From assembly GCF_009707385.1 (NCBI RefSeq), contig NZ_CP046115.1, forward strand, positions 2,480,001-2,544,000: DNA of 64,000 bases, in the 5' to 3' direction. The position numbers and the translations under genes were made by a program. The DNA comes from Klebsiella oxytoca (GTDB taxonomy: Bacteria; Pseudomonadota; Gammaproteobacteria; Enterobacterales; Enterobacteriaceae). The notes beneath the pieces were generated by a model, which saw only the letters and a program-made list of their open reading frames with translations, did no database searches and was not told where the DNA came from. Shown here piece after piece: positions 8,270 to 17,496 of the stretch; the stretch's first letter is position 1, and every line of letters starts with the position of its first letter.

Positions 8270-10909
8270 ATGAAGGGTAAATATAAAGCCGCCATTGCGC
8301 TAATATTAGCACTCGTGTTGCTACCGCTGGCTTTGCTATTGACGCTCACCCACTGGGTGCCAACTCTGGCGGGTATCTGGCTGCCCGCGGGAACCCGAAT
8401 TTCCCTCAACGAGAGCCCGCGCCTGTCGCGTTCTTCGCTGCGCATTCCGGACCTCCGTTACCTGGTCGGCGACTGTGAAATCGCTCGCGTCACCAACGCC
8501 GAGCTTTCCCGCCCAAGCCGCTGGCGGTTACACATCAGCGAGGTGGATGTTAACAGCGTCTGCCTGAACAAATTACCGGAAAGCGAAGCCGCGCCGGGCG
8601 CGCCGAAAACCCTTGCCGAATGGCAATCAATGCTCCCCTACAGCTGGTTGACTATTGAAAATCTGCGCCTGTCGCCGTGGGAGAAATGGCAGGGACGGCT
8701 GGTGATGTCACTTACGCCGCATCAGCAGGATATCGGCTATGCCGGAAAAGAGGTTTCACTTCAGGCGCGTCTGCGCGGCCAGGCGCTGACGGTTAGCGAC
8801 TTTTCCGCGCGGCTGGTAGAAGACCAGCCTCCGGTGAAGCTGGTCGGCGAGTTTAAAATGCCGCTGGTTCCGGATGGTTTGCCGGTCGATGGGCATCTGT
8901 TCACTACCTTTGAATTTCCTCAGACTCCCGGTCTTGTCGACGCTGAGCTGGAGTGGCAGGAGAATCGCGGGCAGCTGTTGGTCACGCCGCGGGGTGAAGT
9001 GGAGCCAATTCTCGATCTGCCGTGGGAAATTACCCCGGATCGCATCGTTATCAGCGACGGCCGCTGGCACACCGAGTATGCGGGCAATGCCTTAAGCGGT
9101 CGGGTCGCGCTGTCGGTGGGCAACTGGCAGCAGGGCACCGAACAGATGCAGGTCAGCGGAAGGCTGAACGTGCTCACCCAGGGTGAGGCCGGGAAGGGCA
9201 ACGCGGTGCTGAATATCGGCCCGGGCAAGCTGAGCATGGACAGCAGCGATATGCCGCTACAGCTGACCGGCGAGGCCAAACTTGGCGATCTGATTTTTTA
9301 CGCCAGATTGCCCGCGCAGTTAAGCGGGCCGCTTACCGCACCGGTACTCAATTTCCACCCCGGGGCGCTGCTGCGTTCGCGCGGGCGGGTCATTGATTCA
9401 CTCAACATCGACGAAATCCGCTGGCCGCTGGCGGGCGTTAAGGTGACGCAGCAGGGCGTTGATGGCCGTCTGCAGGCCATTCTGCGCGCCCACGAGCAGG
9501 AGATGGGCGATTTTACCCTGCATCTTGACGGCCAGGCCGATAACTTTATGCCCGACCGCGGCCGCTGGCAGTGGCGTTACTGGGGCGAGGGCCATTTCAC
9601 GCCGATGCAGGCACGCTGGGATGTCAAAGGCGCGGGCGCATGGGTTGACAGCGCCATCGTGCTCAATAGCCTGTCGACCGGTTTTGATAAGCTGCAGTAT
9701 GGTTCCATGCTGGTGAGCCAACCGCGCCTGACGCTGGACAAACCTATCCACTGGCTGCGCGATGAGCAGCATCCGAAGCTGACCGGCGCGCTGTCGCTGG
9801 ATGCCGGAAAAACCACCTTTAGCGGCGGCAGCGAGCTCCCCCCATCGACGCTAAAATTTAACGTTGATGGTCGCGACCCGACCTGGTTCCAGTTCAACGG
9901 TTCCCTGCACGCACAAAAAATTGGTCCCGTACGCGTGACCGGGCGCTGGGACGGCGAGCGCCTGCGCGGCCAGGCATGGTGGCCGAAACAGTCATTAACC
10001 GTTTTCCAGCCTCTGGTGCCGCCGGAGTGGAAAATGAATCTGCGTGAAGGGGAGCTGTATGCGCAGGTGGCCTTTTCCGCTGCCGCTGGCCAGGGCTTTG
10101 AAGCAGGGGGGCACGGGGTGCTAAAAGGCGGTAGCGCCTGGATGCCGGATAACCAGATTAACGGCGTCGATTTTGTGCTGCCGTTCCGCTTTAGCGAAGG
10201 GACATGGCAGCTTGGCACCCGTCATCCGGTATCGCTGCGCATCGGCGAAATCGTCAACCAGTTCACCTCGCGCAATCTGACGGCGGATCTTCAGGGATCC
10301 TATCCCTGGAGTGAAGACGCTCCCTTGCAGTTGAGCAACGTTAGCGTCGACATTCTCGGCGGCAAGCTGACCATGCAGCAGCTGCGCATGCCGCAGCACG
10401 ATCCGGCGCTGCTGCGGCTGCAGAATATCTCCAGCAGCGAATTAGTCAGCGCGATTAAAGTGAAGCAGTTCGCCGTTTCCGGCCCGATTAACGGTGCGCT
10501 GCCGCTATGGTTGAATAATGAGAAATGGATAATTAAAGACGGCTGGTTCAGCAATCCGGGACCGATGACGATGCGGCTGGATAAAGACACCGCGGACGCG
10601 CTGGTGGCCGATAACATCTCCGCCGGGGCGGCCATTAACTGGCTGCGCTATATGGAGGTAGCTAGATCGTGGACGCATATTAATCTCGATAACCTTGGCG
10701 TGCTGACGCTGCAGGCGGCAATTAGCGGCACCAGCCGGGTAGAGGGAAAAAGCAATACGGTGCACTTAAACTACTCCCATGAAGAGAATATTTTCGACCT
10801 GTGGCGCAGCTTGCGTTTCGGCGACAATCTGCAGGCATGGCTGGAACAGAATGCCAGGCTGCCCGCGCAGCGCTGCCAGGACAGTAATACCTGTAAGGAA
10901 CAACAATAA
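8270..10909 (+). CDS. ydbH: YdbH, AsmA-like intermembrane phospholipid transport protein
   Basis: 879 residues. One N-terminal membrane anchor (about 8-28, IALILALVLLPLALLLTL) is followed by a long beta-rich periplasmic region typical of AsmA-like/TamB bridges. In E. coli YdbH acts redundantly with TamB and YhdP to move phospholipids to the outer membrane, together with the lipoprotein YnbE (established). The C terminus, with DKDTADALVADNISAGAAIN, matches the YdbH family domain. The gene is the first of an operon: its TAA overlaps the ATG of ynbE by one base, and ydbL follows. Confidence 0.95.
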   Translation: MKGKYKAAIALILALVLLPLALLLTLTHWVPTLAGIWLPAGTRISLNESPRLSRSSLRIPDLRYLVGDCEIARVTNAELSRPSRWRLHISEVDVNSVCLNKLPESEAAPGAPKTLAEWQSMLPYSWLTIENLRLSPWEKWQGRLVMSLTPHQQDIGYAGKEVSLQARLRGQALTVSDFSARLVEDQPPVKLVGEFKMPLVPDGLPVDGHLFTTFEFPQTPGLVDAELEWQENRGQLLVTPRGEVEPILDLPWEITPDRIVISDGRWHTEYAGNALSGRVALSVGNWQQGTEQMQVSGRLNVLTQGEAGKGNAVLNIGPGKLSMDSSDMPLQLTGEAKLGDLIFYARLPAQLSGPLTAPVLNFHPGALLRSRGRVIDSLNIDEIRWPLAGVKVTQQGVDGRLQAILRAHEQEMGDFTLHLDGQADNFMPDRGRWQWRYWGEGHFTPMQARWDVKGAGAWVDSAIVLNSLSTGFDKLQYGSMLVSQPRLTLDKPIHWLRDEQHPKLTGALSLDAGKTTFSGGSELPPSTLKFNVDGRDPTWFQFNGSLHAQKIGPVRVTGRWDGERLRGQAWWPKQSLTVFQPLVPPEWKMNLREGELYAQVAFSAAAGQGFEAGGHGVLKGGSAWMPDNQINGVDFVLPFRFSEGTWQLGTRHPVSLRIGEIVNQFTSRNLTADLQGSYPWSEDAPLQLSNVSVDILGGKLTMQQLRMPQHDPALLRLQNISSSELVSAIKVKQFAVSGPINGALPLWLNNEKWIIKDGWFSNPGPMTMRLDKDTADALVADNISAGAAINWLRYMEVARSWTHINLDNLGVLTLQAAISGTSRVEGKSNTVHLNYSHEENIFDLWRSLRFGDNLQAWLEQNARLPAQRCQDSNTCKEQQ

Positions 10910-11094
10910 TGAGCAAACTACTCACCGCCTTTCTGGCAATTATGCTGCTGGCAGGCTGTACGCCGCGTATTGAGATTGCGGCATCGAAAGAGCCGATCAC
11001 CATTAATATGAATGTCAAAATTGAGCATGAAATTCATATCAAGGTGGATAAAGACGTTGAGGATCTGCTCAAATCGCGTAGCGATCTGTTCTGA
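10909..11094 (+). CDS. ynbE: YnbE, outer-membrane lipoprotein partner of YdbH
   Basis: 61 residues; signal peptide with lipobox LLAGC (Cys17), then a short beta-strand-prone segment (NMNVKIEHEIHIKVDKD) that in E. coli YnbE has been proposed to stack on the C-terminal end of the YdbH bridge. Start and stop overlaps with ydbH (TAATG) and the close ydbL start indicate translational coupling. Length equals the E. coli protein. Confidence 0.93.
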   Translation: MSKLLTAFLAIMLLAGCTPRIEIAASKEPITINMNVKIEHEIHIKVDKDVEDLLKSRSDLF

Positions 11095-11101
11095 GGCGAT
11101 G

Positions 11102-11425
11102 ATGAGAAAACGACTAATAACCGCGACGCTGGCTCTGGCGTTGTTCAGCTCTCAGGCCATGGCGCTAACGTTAAGCGAAGCGCGGCAGCAGGGGCGAGTT
11201 GGCGAAACGCTAAACGGCTATCTTGAACCGTTGCGTGACGATAAAGAAACCCTGGCGCTGGTAAAGCAGATCAACGCCGCGCGCAGTGAAAGCTACCAGC
11301 AGCTGGCGGATGACAACAATCTGCCGGTGGATCAAGTGGCGAAGATGGCCGGACAAAAGCTGGTTGCCAGGGCGCAGCCGGGCGAATACGTACAGGGCCT
11401 GAACGGCAAGTGGCTGAAAAAATAG
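11102..11425 (+). CDS. ydbL: YdbL, DUF1318 periplasmic protein
   Basis: 108 residues from MRKRLITATLALALF, with a cleavable signal peptide ending near AMA-LT. The mature DUF1318 domain begins LTLSEARQQGRVGETLNGYL. The GAGG ribosome binding site at 11093-11096 gives good spacing for the ATG at 11102 rather than the adjacent ATG at 11099. It is the third gene of ydbH-ynbE-ydbL; E. coli YdbL modulates the YdbH-YnbE interaction (recent literature, as I recall). Its stop is immediately followed by the stop of convergent feaR. Confidence 0.92.
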   Translation: MRKRLITATLALALFSSQAMALTLSEARQQGRVGETLNGYLEPLRDDKETLALVKQINAARSESYQQLADDNNLPVDQVAKMAGQKLVARAQPGEYVQGLNGKWLKK

Positions 11426-12334
11426 CTATCGGCAGCGCTTGCGATACTCTCCCGGCGAGACGCCGAAGCGCTGCTTAAAGGCGGTGGAGAAATGGCTATG
11501 ATCGCTAAACCCCCAGCTGTAGCCGATCCCCGCCAGCTTCTCATCATCACGTGCGCTTTGCAGCGCGCGGGCGCATAAATCAAGCCGACGATTCTTGATA
11601 TATTGCGCCACCACCAGACCCTTGTCTGCAAACAGGCGGTACAGACTGCGCACCGACATCCCGGTTTCGCTGGCCAGCCATTCCGGACGCAGATGTTCTT
11701 CCTGAATCGACTCATCGATTAACGTCATAATTTTCTGAAACTGCTTATCGCGCCGGGACGGCCGGGCCTCCTGATGATGCAGCATTGGCCGCAGCAGGCA
11801 AACAATAGCCTCCAGCGCCGCTTTGCTTTCGCTCGCCGAGAGTTCCGGGCTATTCATACTTTCATGCAGCAGGCGCTGGCTCAGCTGAACCATCGGCAGG
11901 GTACTTGCCAGCCGGGTGGCGATGCTGATTTCACCCCCGTACAGCTGCTGCTCAAGCAGCGTTCTTGGCAGCAGCAGAGAGGCCTGACGCGAGGTTTGCT
12001 GCCAGATAATCGAGCACGGGCGGGATGCGTCAATCAGGGTAATGTCGCCGGTTTCGAGCAGCGCCTGGCGGCCGTCCTGCTCGATTGTCGCCTGGCCCGA
12101 GAGCTGGAAGACGGTATAAAACCAGGCGTCGTTATCGCGCTTGATCTCCTGCGGGGTGCGATAGAGATTGATGCCGCGAGCGGTCACCGTGCTGACTTTC
12201 AGGTCACCCGCATAGCTGGCGTCTATCTCACCGTGAAAATTATCATCCAGCGGGCGGGCGGCGAACTGCCCGCAGACCTGATTGATTTTTTCTAACCAGT
12301 GCTGGTAAACCTGCCCACGATTTGCCGTACTCAT
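11426..12334 (-). CDS. feaR: FeaR, AraC-family activator of tynA and feaB
   Basis: 302 residues starting at 12334 behind AAGGAATGGGCG. An N-terminal AraC-binding-like ligand domain (about 1-190) is followed by a C-terminal double helix-turn-helix (EWLASETGMSVRSLYRLF, then IGYSWGFSDHSHFSTAF and the GVSPGEYRKR ending). In E. coli FeaR activates the phenylethylamine genes tynA and feaB in the presence of the aromatic amine or aldehyde (established). It is divergent from feaB, with two FeaR-like sites between them. Confidence 0.94.
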   Translation of the reverse strand: MSTANRGQVYQHWLEKINQVCGQFAARPLDDNFHGEIDASYAGDLKVSTVTARGINLYRTPQEIKRDNDAWFYTVFQLSGQATIEQDGRQALLETGDITLIDASRPCSIIWQQTSRQASLLLPRTLLEQQLYGGEISIATRLASTLPMVQLSQRLLHESMNSPELSASESKAALEAIVCLLRPMLHHQEARPSRRDKQFQKIMTLIDESIQEEHLRPEWLASETGMSVRSLYRLFADKGLVVAQYIKNRRLDLCARALQSARDDEKLAGIGYSWGFSDHSHFSTAFKQRFGVSPGEYRKRCR

Positions 12335-12471
12335 CGCCCATTCCTTGTAATGGTAATGTTTCTGCATTGTTGCATTTATGATGCATCAGGCAAGTGGACA
12401 GGGCGCAGTATATGAAAGAACTATTACCTGCTGCACATTTTCTGTTCGCGAAGCGACTTAATTGCGGAGCC

Positions 12472-12508
12472 TGTCACAGCGGCAAAAGCGAATGTCACAG
12501 AGATAAAA
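12472..12508 (+). promoter_or_regulatory. Tandem FeaR-like sites upstream of feaB
   Basis: Two direct repeats fit TGNCA-N8-AAA exactly: TGTCA-cagcggca-AAA at 12472-12487 and TGTCA-cagagata-AAA at 12493-12508. Their starts are 21 bp apart, two helical turns. They end 60 bp before the feaB start codon. The consensus is the one reported for E. coli FeaR, recalled from memory. Confidence 0.7.
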
Positions 12509-12568
12509 GCGTGAATCGCGACCCCGACGTAGACTGAAATCACTATCCGCGAACAATAAGGAAGGGGT

Positions 12569-14068
12569 ATGTCCACATCACAGGTTTCGCTACTCGCCAG
12601 CGTGCAGCAGTTTTTAGACCGGCAGCATGGTTTGTACATCGATGGCGCCCAGCAGGCGGCAGAGAGTGAAAAGCGCTTAACCGTCTGGAACCCGGCTACC
12701 GGCCAGGCTATCGCCAGCACCGCGGACGCCGGTGCTGCAGATGTCGATTGGGCGGTAATGTCCGCCTGGCGCGCCTTCGTTGCCCGCAGCTGGGCAGGGC
12801 GGACGCCCGCCGACCGCGAACGTATTCTGCTGCGCTTCGCCGATCTGGTGGAGCAGCACGGTGAAGAGCTGGCGCAGCTCGAAACTCTGGAGCAGGGGAA
12901 ATCGATCAATATCTCTCGTGCTTTTGAAGTCGGTTGCACCCTGAACTGGATGCGCTATACCGCCGGGCTGACCACCAAAATCAGCGGCCGCACCCTGGAT
13001 GTATCAATTCCTTTTCCACAGGGCGCCCGCTATCAGGCGTGGACTAAAAAGGAGCCGGTAGGCGTTGTCGCCGGGATCGTGCCGTGGAACTTTCCGCTGA
13101 TGATTGGCATGTGGAAAGTCATGCCGGCGCTGGCGGCGGGTTGTTCAATCGTCATCAAGCCGTCGGAAACCACTCCGCTGACCCTGCTACGCGTAGCTGA
13201 GCTGGCCACCGAGGCCGGCGTGCCGGACGGCGTTTTTAACGTGGTGACCGGCAGCGGCGCCGGATGCGGCGCGGCGCTGACCTCTCACCCACACGTCGCT
13301 AAAGTTAGCTTTACTGGATCAACGGCGACAGGCAAACAAATTGCTCGCGTGGCCGCCGACCGTCTGACCCGGCTCACGCTGGAGCTGGGCGGTAAGAACC
13401 CGGCTATCGTGCTGAAAGACGCCGACCCGCAATGGGTTATTGAGGGACTGATGACCGGTAGCTTTCTTAATCAGGGGCAGGTATGCGCCGCCAGTTCGCG
13501 GATCTATATCGAAGCGCCGCTGTTCGATACCCTGGTGAGCGGCTTTGAGCAGGCGGTGAAGTCGTTGCAGGTCGGGCCCGGAATGCAGGAGAGCAGCCAG
13601 ATAAACCCGGTTGTTTCGCAGGCGCACTGCGCAAAAGTGGCGGCCTATCTTGATGAAGCCCGTCAGCAGAAGGCAGAGTTGATTAGCGGTAACACGGGTC
13701 CGGATGCGCAGGGCTACTACATTGCTCCGACGCTGGTGATTAACCCGGATGCCGGGCTGCGCCTGAACCGGGAGGAGGTTTTCGGCCCGGTGGTGAACCT
13801 GGTGCGCGTTGCCGACGGTGAAGAGGCGCTGCGGCTGGCTAACGACAGTGATTTTGGTCTGACCGCCAGCGTCTGGACCCGCGATCTGACTCAGGCGCTG
13901 AGCTATACCGATCGCCTGCAGGCGGGTACGGTGTGGGTCAACAGCCATACGCTGATTGATGCCAACCTGCCGTTTGGCGGGATGAAGCAGTCGGGTACAG
14001 GGCGTGATTTTGGCCCCGACTGGCTTGACGACTGGTGCGAGACCAAATCGGTCTGCGTGCGTTATTAG
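12569..14068 (+). CDS. feaB: Phenylacetaldehyde dehydrogenase FeaB (PadA)
   Basis: 499 residues, preceded by GGAAGGGGT. A cytoplasmic NAD-dependent aldehyde dehydrogenase that oxidises phenylacetaldehyde, the product of TynA, to phenylacetate. The ALDH landmarks are present: GIVPWNFPL, the nucleotide-binding FTGSTATGK, the general-base [12 protein letters not shown], the catalytic-cysteine [13 protein letters not shown], and [11 protein letters not shown]. It is close to full-length identity with E. coli FeaB as I recall it. In E. coli tynA follows convergently; here a 27 kb block intervenes. Activation is expected from the two FeaR-like repeats upstream. Confidence 0.95.
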   Translation: MSTSQVSLLASVQQFLDRQHGLYIDGAQQAAESEKRLTVWNPATGQAIASTADAGAADVDWAVMSAWRAFVARSWAGRTPADRERILLRFADLVEQHGEELAQLETLEQGKSINISRAFEVGCTLNWMRYTAGLTTKISGRTLDVSIPFPQGARYQAWTKKEPVGVVAGIVPWNFPLMIGMWKVMPALAAGCSIVIKPSETTPLTLLRVAELATEAGVPDGVFNVVTGSGAGCGAALTSHPHVAKVSFTGSTATGKQIARVAADRLTRLTLELGGKNPAIVLKDADPQWVIEGLMTGSFLNQGQVCAASSRIYIEAPLFDTLVSGFEQAVKSLQVGPGMQESSQINPVVSQAHCAKVAAYLDEARQQKAELISGNTGPDAQGYYIAPTLVINPDAGLRLNREEVFGPVVNLVRVADGEEALRLANDSDFGLTASVWTRDLTQALSYTDRLQAGTVWVNSHTLIDANLPFGGMKQSGTGRDFGPDWLDDWCETKSVCVRY

Positions 14069-14079
14069 CGGCATGTTCC

Positions 14080-14101
14080 CCGGCGGCGATCGAGCCGCCG
14101 G
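14080..14101 (+). terminator. Stem-loop after feaB
   Basis: CCGGCGGC and GCCGCCGG form a perfect 8 bp stem 12 bases after the feaB stop. There is no T tract, so its strength as a terminator is doubtful. It also marks the left edge of the inserted block. Confidence 0.4.
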
Positions 14102-14270
14102 AGAGTGATGTCCATCCGCAGGATGACGATAGCATCAGCCGGGTGTGAGTATAACTGAGGCGGGGCGGTAAGCGCTCCAGGCGGAGGCAAAGACGAAGAG
14201 GCGTTCTTGCCGCGTCTGGATACTGATAGTATCTCTGATATCAGGTTGTCGCTTTCGTACAGGGATTTTT

Positions 14271-14843
14271 ATGGGCTACCCAAAGTTATTGCAGAAAATC
14301 TTGTCAGACGATCCTCTCCGAATGAACGTTCTTTATGCGGTTCGGCGGTTAAAACTAAACGATGGCTGGGTCGGGGCGGGGTTTGTGCGAAATGCAGTAT
14401 GGGATAACTTACATGGATATGGACAAAACCCGGTATCTGGCGATGTGGATGTCGTGTGGTTTGATCGTGAATGCTGTGACCAGGAATACGATAGCTATCT
14501 GGAAAAAAAACTCAGCCAACAATTGCCTGGGGTTGAGTGGTCGGTAAAGAATCAAGCCAGAATGCATTTACGTAATGGTGATAGCCCTTATCACTCAACG
14601 GAAAATGCTTTGCTGTACTGGCCCGAAACCGCTACGGCCATTGGGGTGAGGCTGGGACATGACGATGGTATGGAAATTATTGCGCCTTATGGTCTTGATG
14701 ATCTCTTTGAGCTGCGTCTGAGGCCGACTCCCATATTTGAGCATAAAAAGCTTGATACTTTTAAGCGACGAATTACTGACAAGCGCTGGCTGGAGCGCTA
14801 TCCCGGATTGCGTCTTTTTGTCCCCGGGCAATCGGTGTCCTGA
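14271..14843 (+). CDS. Nucleotidyltransferase-family protein (PF06042-like)
   Basis: 190 residues with an AGGGA ribosome binding site five bases before the ATG. The nucleotidyltransferase signature is visible as GAGFVRNAVWD followed by SGDVDVVWFDRE, i.e. the G..R and D-x-D metal-binding motifs, and the C-terminal region HKKLDTFKRRITDKRWLERY is typical of this family. Such proteins are presumed to transfer a nucleotide to a small molecule or protein, but the substrate is not known. Base composition is lower in GC than the neighbouring core genes, consistent with acquired DNA. It is the first gene of the insert between feaB and tynA. A partner HEPN-type antitoxin/toxin gene was looked for alongside and not found. 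Confidence 0.75.
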   Translation: MGYPKLLQKILSDDPLRMNVLYAVRRLKLNDGWVGAGFVRNAVWDNLHGYGQNPVSGDVDVVWFDRECCDQEYDSYLEKKLSQQLPGVEWSVKNQARMHLRNGDSPYHSTENALLYWPETATAIGVRLGHDDGMEIIAPYGLDDLFELRLRPTPIFEHKKLDTFKRRITDKRWLERYPGLRLFVPGQSVS

Positions 14844-14952
14844 ACCGCTGTTATTTCCAGCCCCTGATGACTAATAGTAAAAGTGAACACTTTGACAGCA
14901 GTAGCGTTAACGTTTTATAAAAATGGACAATCAAAACAAAGGAATGCCACGT

Positions 14953-15552
14953 ATGAAAATCTATACCTATCCAAAAAGCAGGTCACTGAGAGCAGTCTGG
15001 GCCTTTGAAGAGCTTGGGGCCGCTTATGAAGCCATCAAGGTTGACCTTCTGAGTCCGGCGCCCGGCGTTAAATCACCGCATCCTTTTGGAAAGGTTCCGT
15101 TTTTGATAGATGGTGAGATCGCCATAAGTGAAACGCTGGCGATATGTATTTACTTATGTGAGAAATATCCTGGTACATCCCTTTATCCGGAAAATCCGCA
15201 ACAAAAAGCCAGTGTGAATTCGTGGATAAGCTTCGCTCTTACCGATCTGGAAGCGCCGATCTGGAATCTGCTTAAACATATAGTCTTCACTCCGGTTAAT
15301 CAGCGCTCTGAAGAATTAATGAGCCACTTCAGGCGTGATGCAAACAAGGCGCTTTGCCAAATGCCATTTAATCCGGCTCATCCATGGATTGCCGGAAATG
15401 ATTTTACACTAGCCGATATTTTTGTCTCGCACACGTTATTGTGGGCAAAAATATGCGGATTAGAAATCAATGATAATCTCAACAGTTATATGCACAGGGC
15501 GATGACCAGACCTGCTTTTTTAAGAGCGCAGGAAATAAATAATCACGAATAG
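14953..15552 (+). CDS. Glutathione S-transferase family protein
   Basis: 199 residues from MKIYTYPKSRSLRAVWAFEE; the AAAGGA before it favours 14953, although an in-frame ATG at 14944 and a longer frame from 14923 exist. The N-terminal thioredoxin-like half has HPFGKVPFLIDG with the cis-proline and ISETLAICIYL for glutathione contacts. The C-terminal helical half contains FTLADIFVSHTLLWA. The family conjugates glutathione to electrophiles; the substrate here is unknown. It ends 67 bp before the stop of the convergent second Asd, and both are relatively AT-rich. Confidence 0.85.
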   Translation: MKIYTYPKSRSLRAVWAFEELGAAYEAIKVDLLSPAPGVKSPHPFGKVPFLIDGEIAISETLAICIYLCEKYPGTSLYPENPQQKASVNSWISFALTDLEAPIWNLLKHIVFTPVNQRSEELMSHFRRDANKALCQMPFNPAHPWIAGNDFTLADIFVSHTLLWAKICGLEINDNLNSYMHRAMTRPAFLRAQEINNHE

Positions 15553-15619
15553 TGTTTGCCGTAACCGTATTGGGTGTCAAGCTGGGCCAAAGCAGATGCT
15601 TTGGCCCAACCGTGTCGAA

Positions 15620-16738
15620 TTAAACTTTGCCAAGCAGAATATTTAACATACGGCGTAAAGGCTCGGCCGCTCCCCATAATAGCTGATCGCCTACCGTCAG
15701 CACCGAATAGACAGGCTCATTGTTTAGCGCCATTTTCTTATAGCGGCCAATGCCTACTTTAAGAGAGCCGCTAATATAGGCTGGAGTCAGTCTGCTAACG
15801 CTTTCCTCTTTATTATTTGGCACATAGTTAACCCATGGGTGAGAGGATGTGACTAATTTAGCAAACTCTTCCTCGCTAACTTCACGACGCAGCTTAAGAG
15901 TTATTGCCGCACTGTGGCATCGGATGACGCCAACCCGTACACACAGGCCGTTTACCGGAATGGTACCGGGCGACAGGCCAAGAATTTTGTTCGTTTCTGC
16001 CTCACCTTTCCATTCTTCACGGCTGTTTCCGTCGCTTAAGTCACTGTCAATCCATGGAATAATGCTGCCCATTAAAGGCGCGCCGAAGTTTTGCGTGGGC
16101 ATGTCAGCGCTGTTAATCAATTCACTGACCTTATTAACTAACGGAAGCACTGAACCTGAGGATGCCAGCTCATCCGGAGATAAATGGCGGCTTATGTAAG
16201 CACTTTGCGCAATGAGTTCCCGTACATACTGTGCACCAGCACCCGATGCGGACTGGTAGGTCATCACACTCATCCATTCGATCAAGTCAGCCTTTATCAA
16301 CCCAGCCAGCCCCATAAGACTCAGCGTAATGGAACAGTTGCCGCCGACAAAAAGTTTAATACCTTCTTTAATTGCACGATCGATATTGTTGCGGTTGACG
16401 GGGTCGAGAATAATGCAGGCTTTCTCATCCATCCGCAGCGCTGAAGCCGCGTCAATCCAGTAGCCTTCCCAGCCATGGTTAAGCAAAGCAGGGTATATTG
16501 CTTTGGTATAATCCCCGCCCTGGCAGGTTATGATGATGTCCATTTCGGCCAGCGCACTTACGGAATTAGCATCTTTAAGTGTGTAGCTGACGCCATCAAT
16601 GACAGGACCGGCGGCTCCTGCACTGGAGGTGCTGAAAAAATGCGCTGATATATTGTCGAAGTCGTTCTCTTCGATCATTCGCTGTAGCAAAACAGAACCG
16701 ACCATTCCTCGCCAACCAACAATGCCAATCTGCTTCAT
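15620..16738 (-). CDS. Second aspartate-semialdehyde dehydrogenase (Asd paralogue)
   Basis: 372 residues, close to the 367 of E. coli Asd. It would reduce L-aspartyl-4-phosphate to the semialdehyde with NADPH, the branch point to lysine, diaminopimelate, threonine and methionine. N-terminal NADP motif GWRGMVGSVLLQRM; catalytic Cys135 in VGGNCSITL; active-site His in RVGVIRCHSAAIT; substrate-binding EEWKGEAETNKIL; C-terminal VGDQLLWGAAEPLRRML. All key residues are kept, so it looks active. I estimate roughly half identity to E. coli Asd by eye. The housekeeping asd of enterobacteria maps elsewhere (near glg), so this is probably an additional horizontally acquired copy. A start at 16738 has AGGG eight bases upstream. 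Confidence 0.88.
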   Translation of the reverse strand: MKQIGIVGWRGMVGSVLLQRMIEENDFDNISAHFFSTSSAGAAGPVIDGVSYTLKDANSVSALAEMDIIITCQGGDYTKAIYPALLNHGWEGYWIDAASALRMDEKACIILDPVNRNNIDRAIKEGIKLFVGGNCSITLSLMGLAGLIKADLIEWMSVMTYQSASGAGAQYVRELIAQSAYISRHLSPDELASSGSVLPLVNKVSELINSADMPTQNFGAPLMGSIIPWIDSDLSDGNSREEWKGEAETNKILGLSPGTIPVNGLCVRVGVIRCHSAAITLKLRREVSEEEFAKLVTSSHPWVNYVPNNKEESVSRLTPAYISGSLKVGIGRYKKMALNNEPVYSVLTVGDQLLWGAAEPLRRMLNILLGKV

Positions 16739-17496
16739 TTGCTTAACCCTAATTACGTTATGAGAATGTTAATTTTCTTCGAAGCACGTTATATCTCATT
16801 CCAAATTAAAGGTCATTACGAACAACATCCGATTCCGTCATTATTAAAATGTTTCATATAGCATCAGCGATTTTTATCTCTTCCATAGCTAAAAATCCAT
16901 TGCAAGCGTTTGATATGAAAACAATAATATTCAGGTCGATATCCTGCGGTATTCGCATTTAAAGGGAAGAACAGGCTTAAGACATCCGCTTCTGGCATAT
17001 AGCTGCCAGACTCAACAAAGCCAGGGTTTGCAATGAGGAGGAGCGGGCCTTCAATGATGTGTATCAGACTCTCTTTTACATTCCGGCCAGAGATGTTATC
17101 GGGAGAGCATGACAGTACGGATGAATACCTGTGACGATTTTGGTTGTATTGCCTGCACGGGAAACGATGGTGTTGCAGTATGCAGCGCGCGGGAGTCTGA
17201 TTCCCACCATATCCCGTATGAAACATTGTATGAGGTATGAAGAGGCGGAACAAAGTCCATGGAAGCTGGATATGAGAATGCTGCAAAATGTCAGCATGCG
17301 CTAAGATCTCATCTTCCTGCCGATTTTCTTCACTGGAAGGAGAGGGAGTACCGCTCGTTTCACTCGGTTAATAACATTTACCTTGAAAGCATTATTTTTC
17401 TGTTGCATCTATTTAATAGTTAATTCAGGATGGTTTTTGTCGTCGACGGCTACTATGTATATAAAATGGTGAAATATTGACGCAAAGGGATTTTAT
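16739..17496. other. AT-rich stretch between the Asd paralogue and the TrmO-like gene
   Basis: 758 bases without an intact gene. The first 120 bases would hold the asd-paralogue promoter. The middle contains a possible frameshifted minus-strand gene (separate entry). The last 100 bases, AT-rich and ending in AAAGGGA before the ATG at 17497, hold the start region of the TrmO-like gene. Confidence 0.6.
16864..17260 (-). pseudogene. Possible frameshifted gene, family not recognised
   Basis: Minus strand. One frame opens at 17260 (MDFVPPLHTSYNVSYGIWWE...) and ends ...SSQVFIRTVMLSR at a stop at 17096-17098. The protein-like reading then continues in a second frame as RNVKESLIHIIEGPLLLIAN and ends KRLQWIFSYGRDKNR at a TGA at 16864-16866. 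The two overlap at about 17100, so a one-base shift would join them into about 130 residues. No ribosome binding site is obvious and I do not recognise the family. It could also be chance open frame. Confidence 0.3.

Noticed and set aside
13319..14074. 251-codon frame antisense to feaB
   Set aside because: Shadow of the feaB reading frame; no domain or ribosome binding site.
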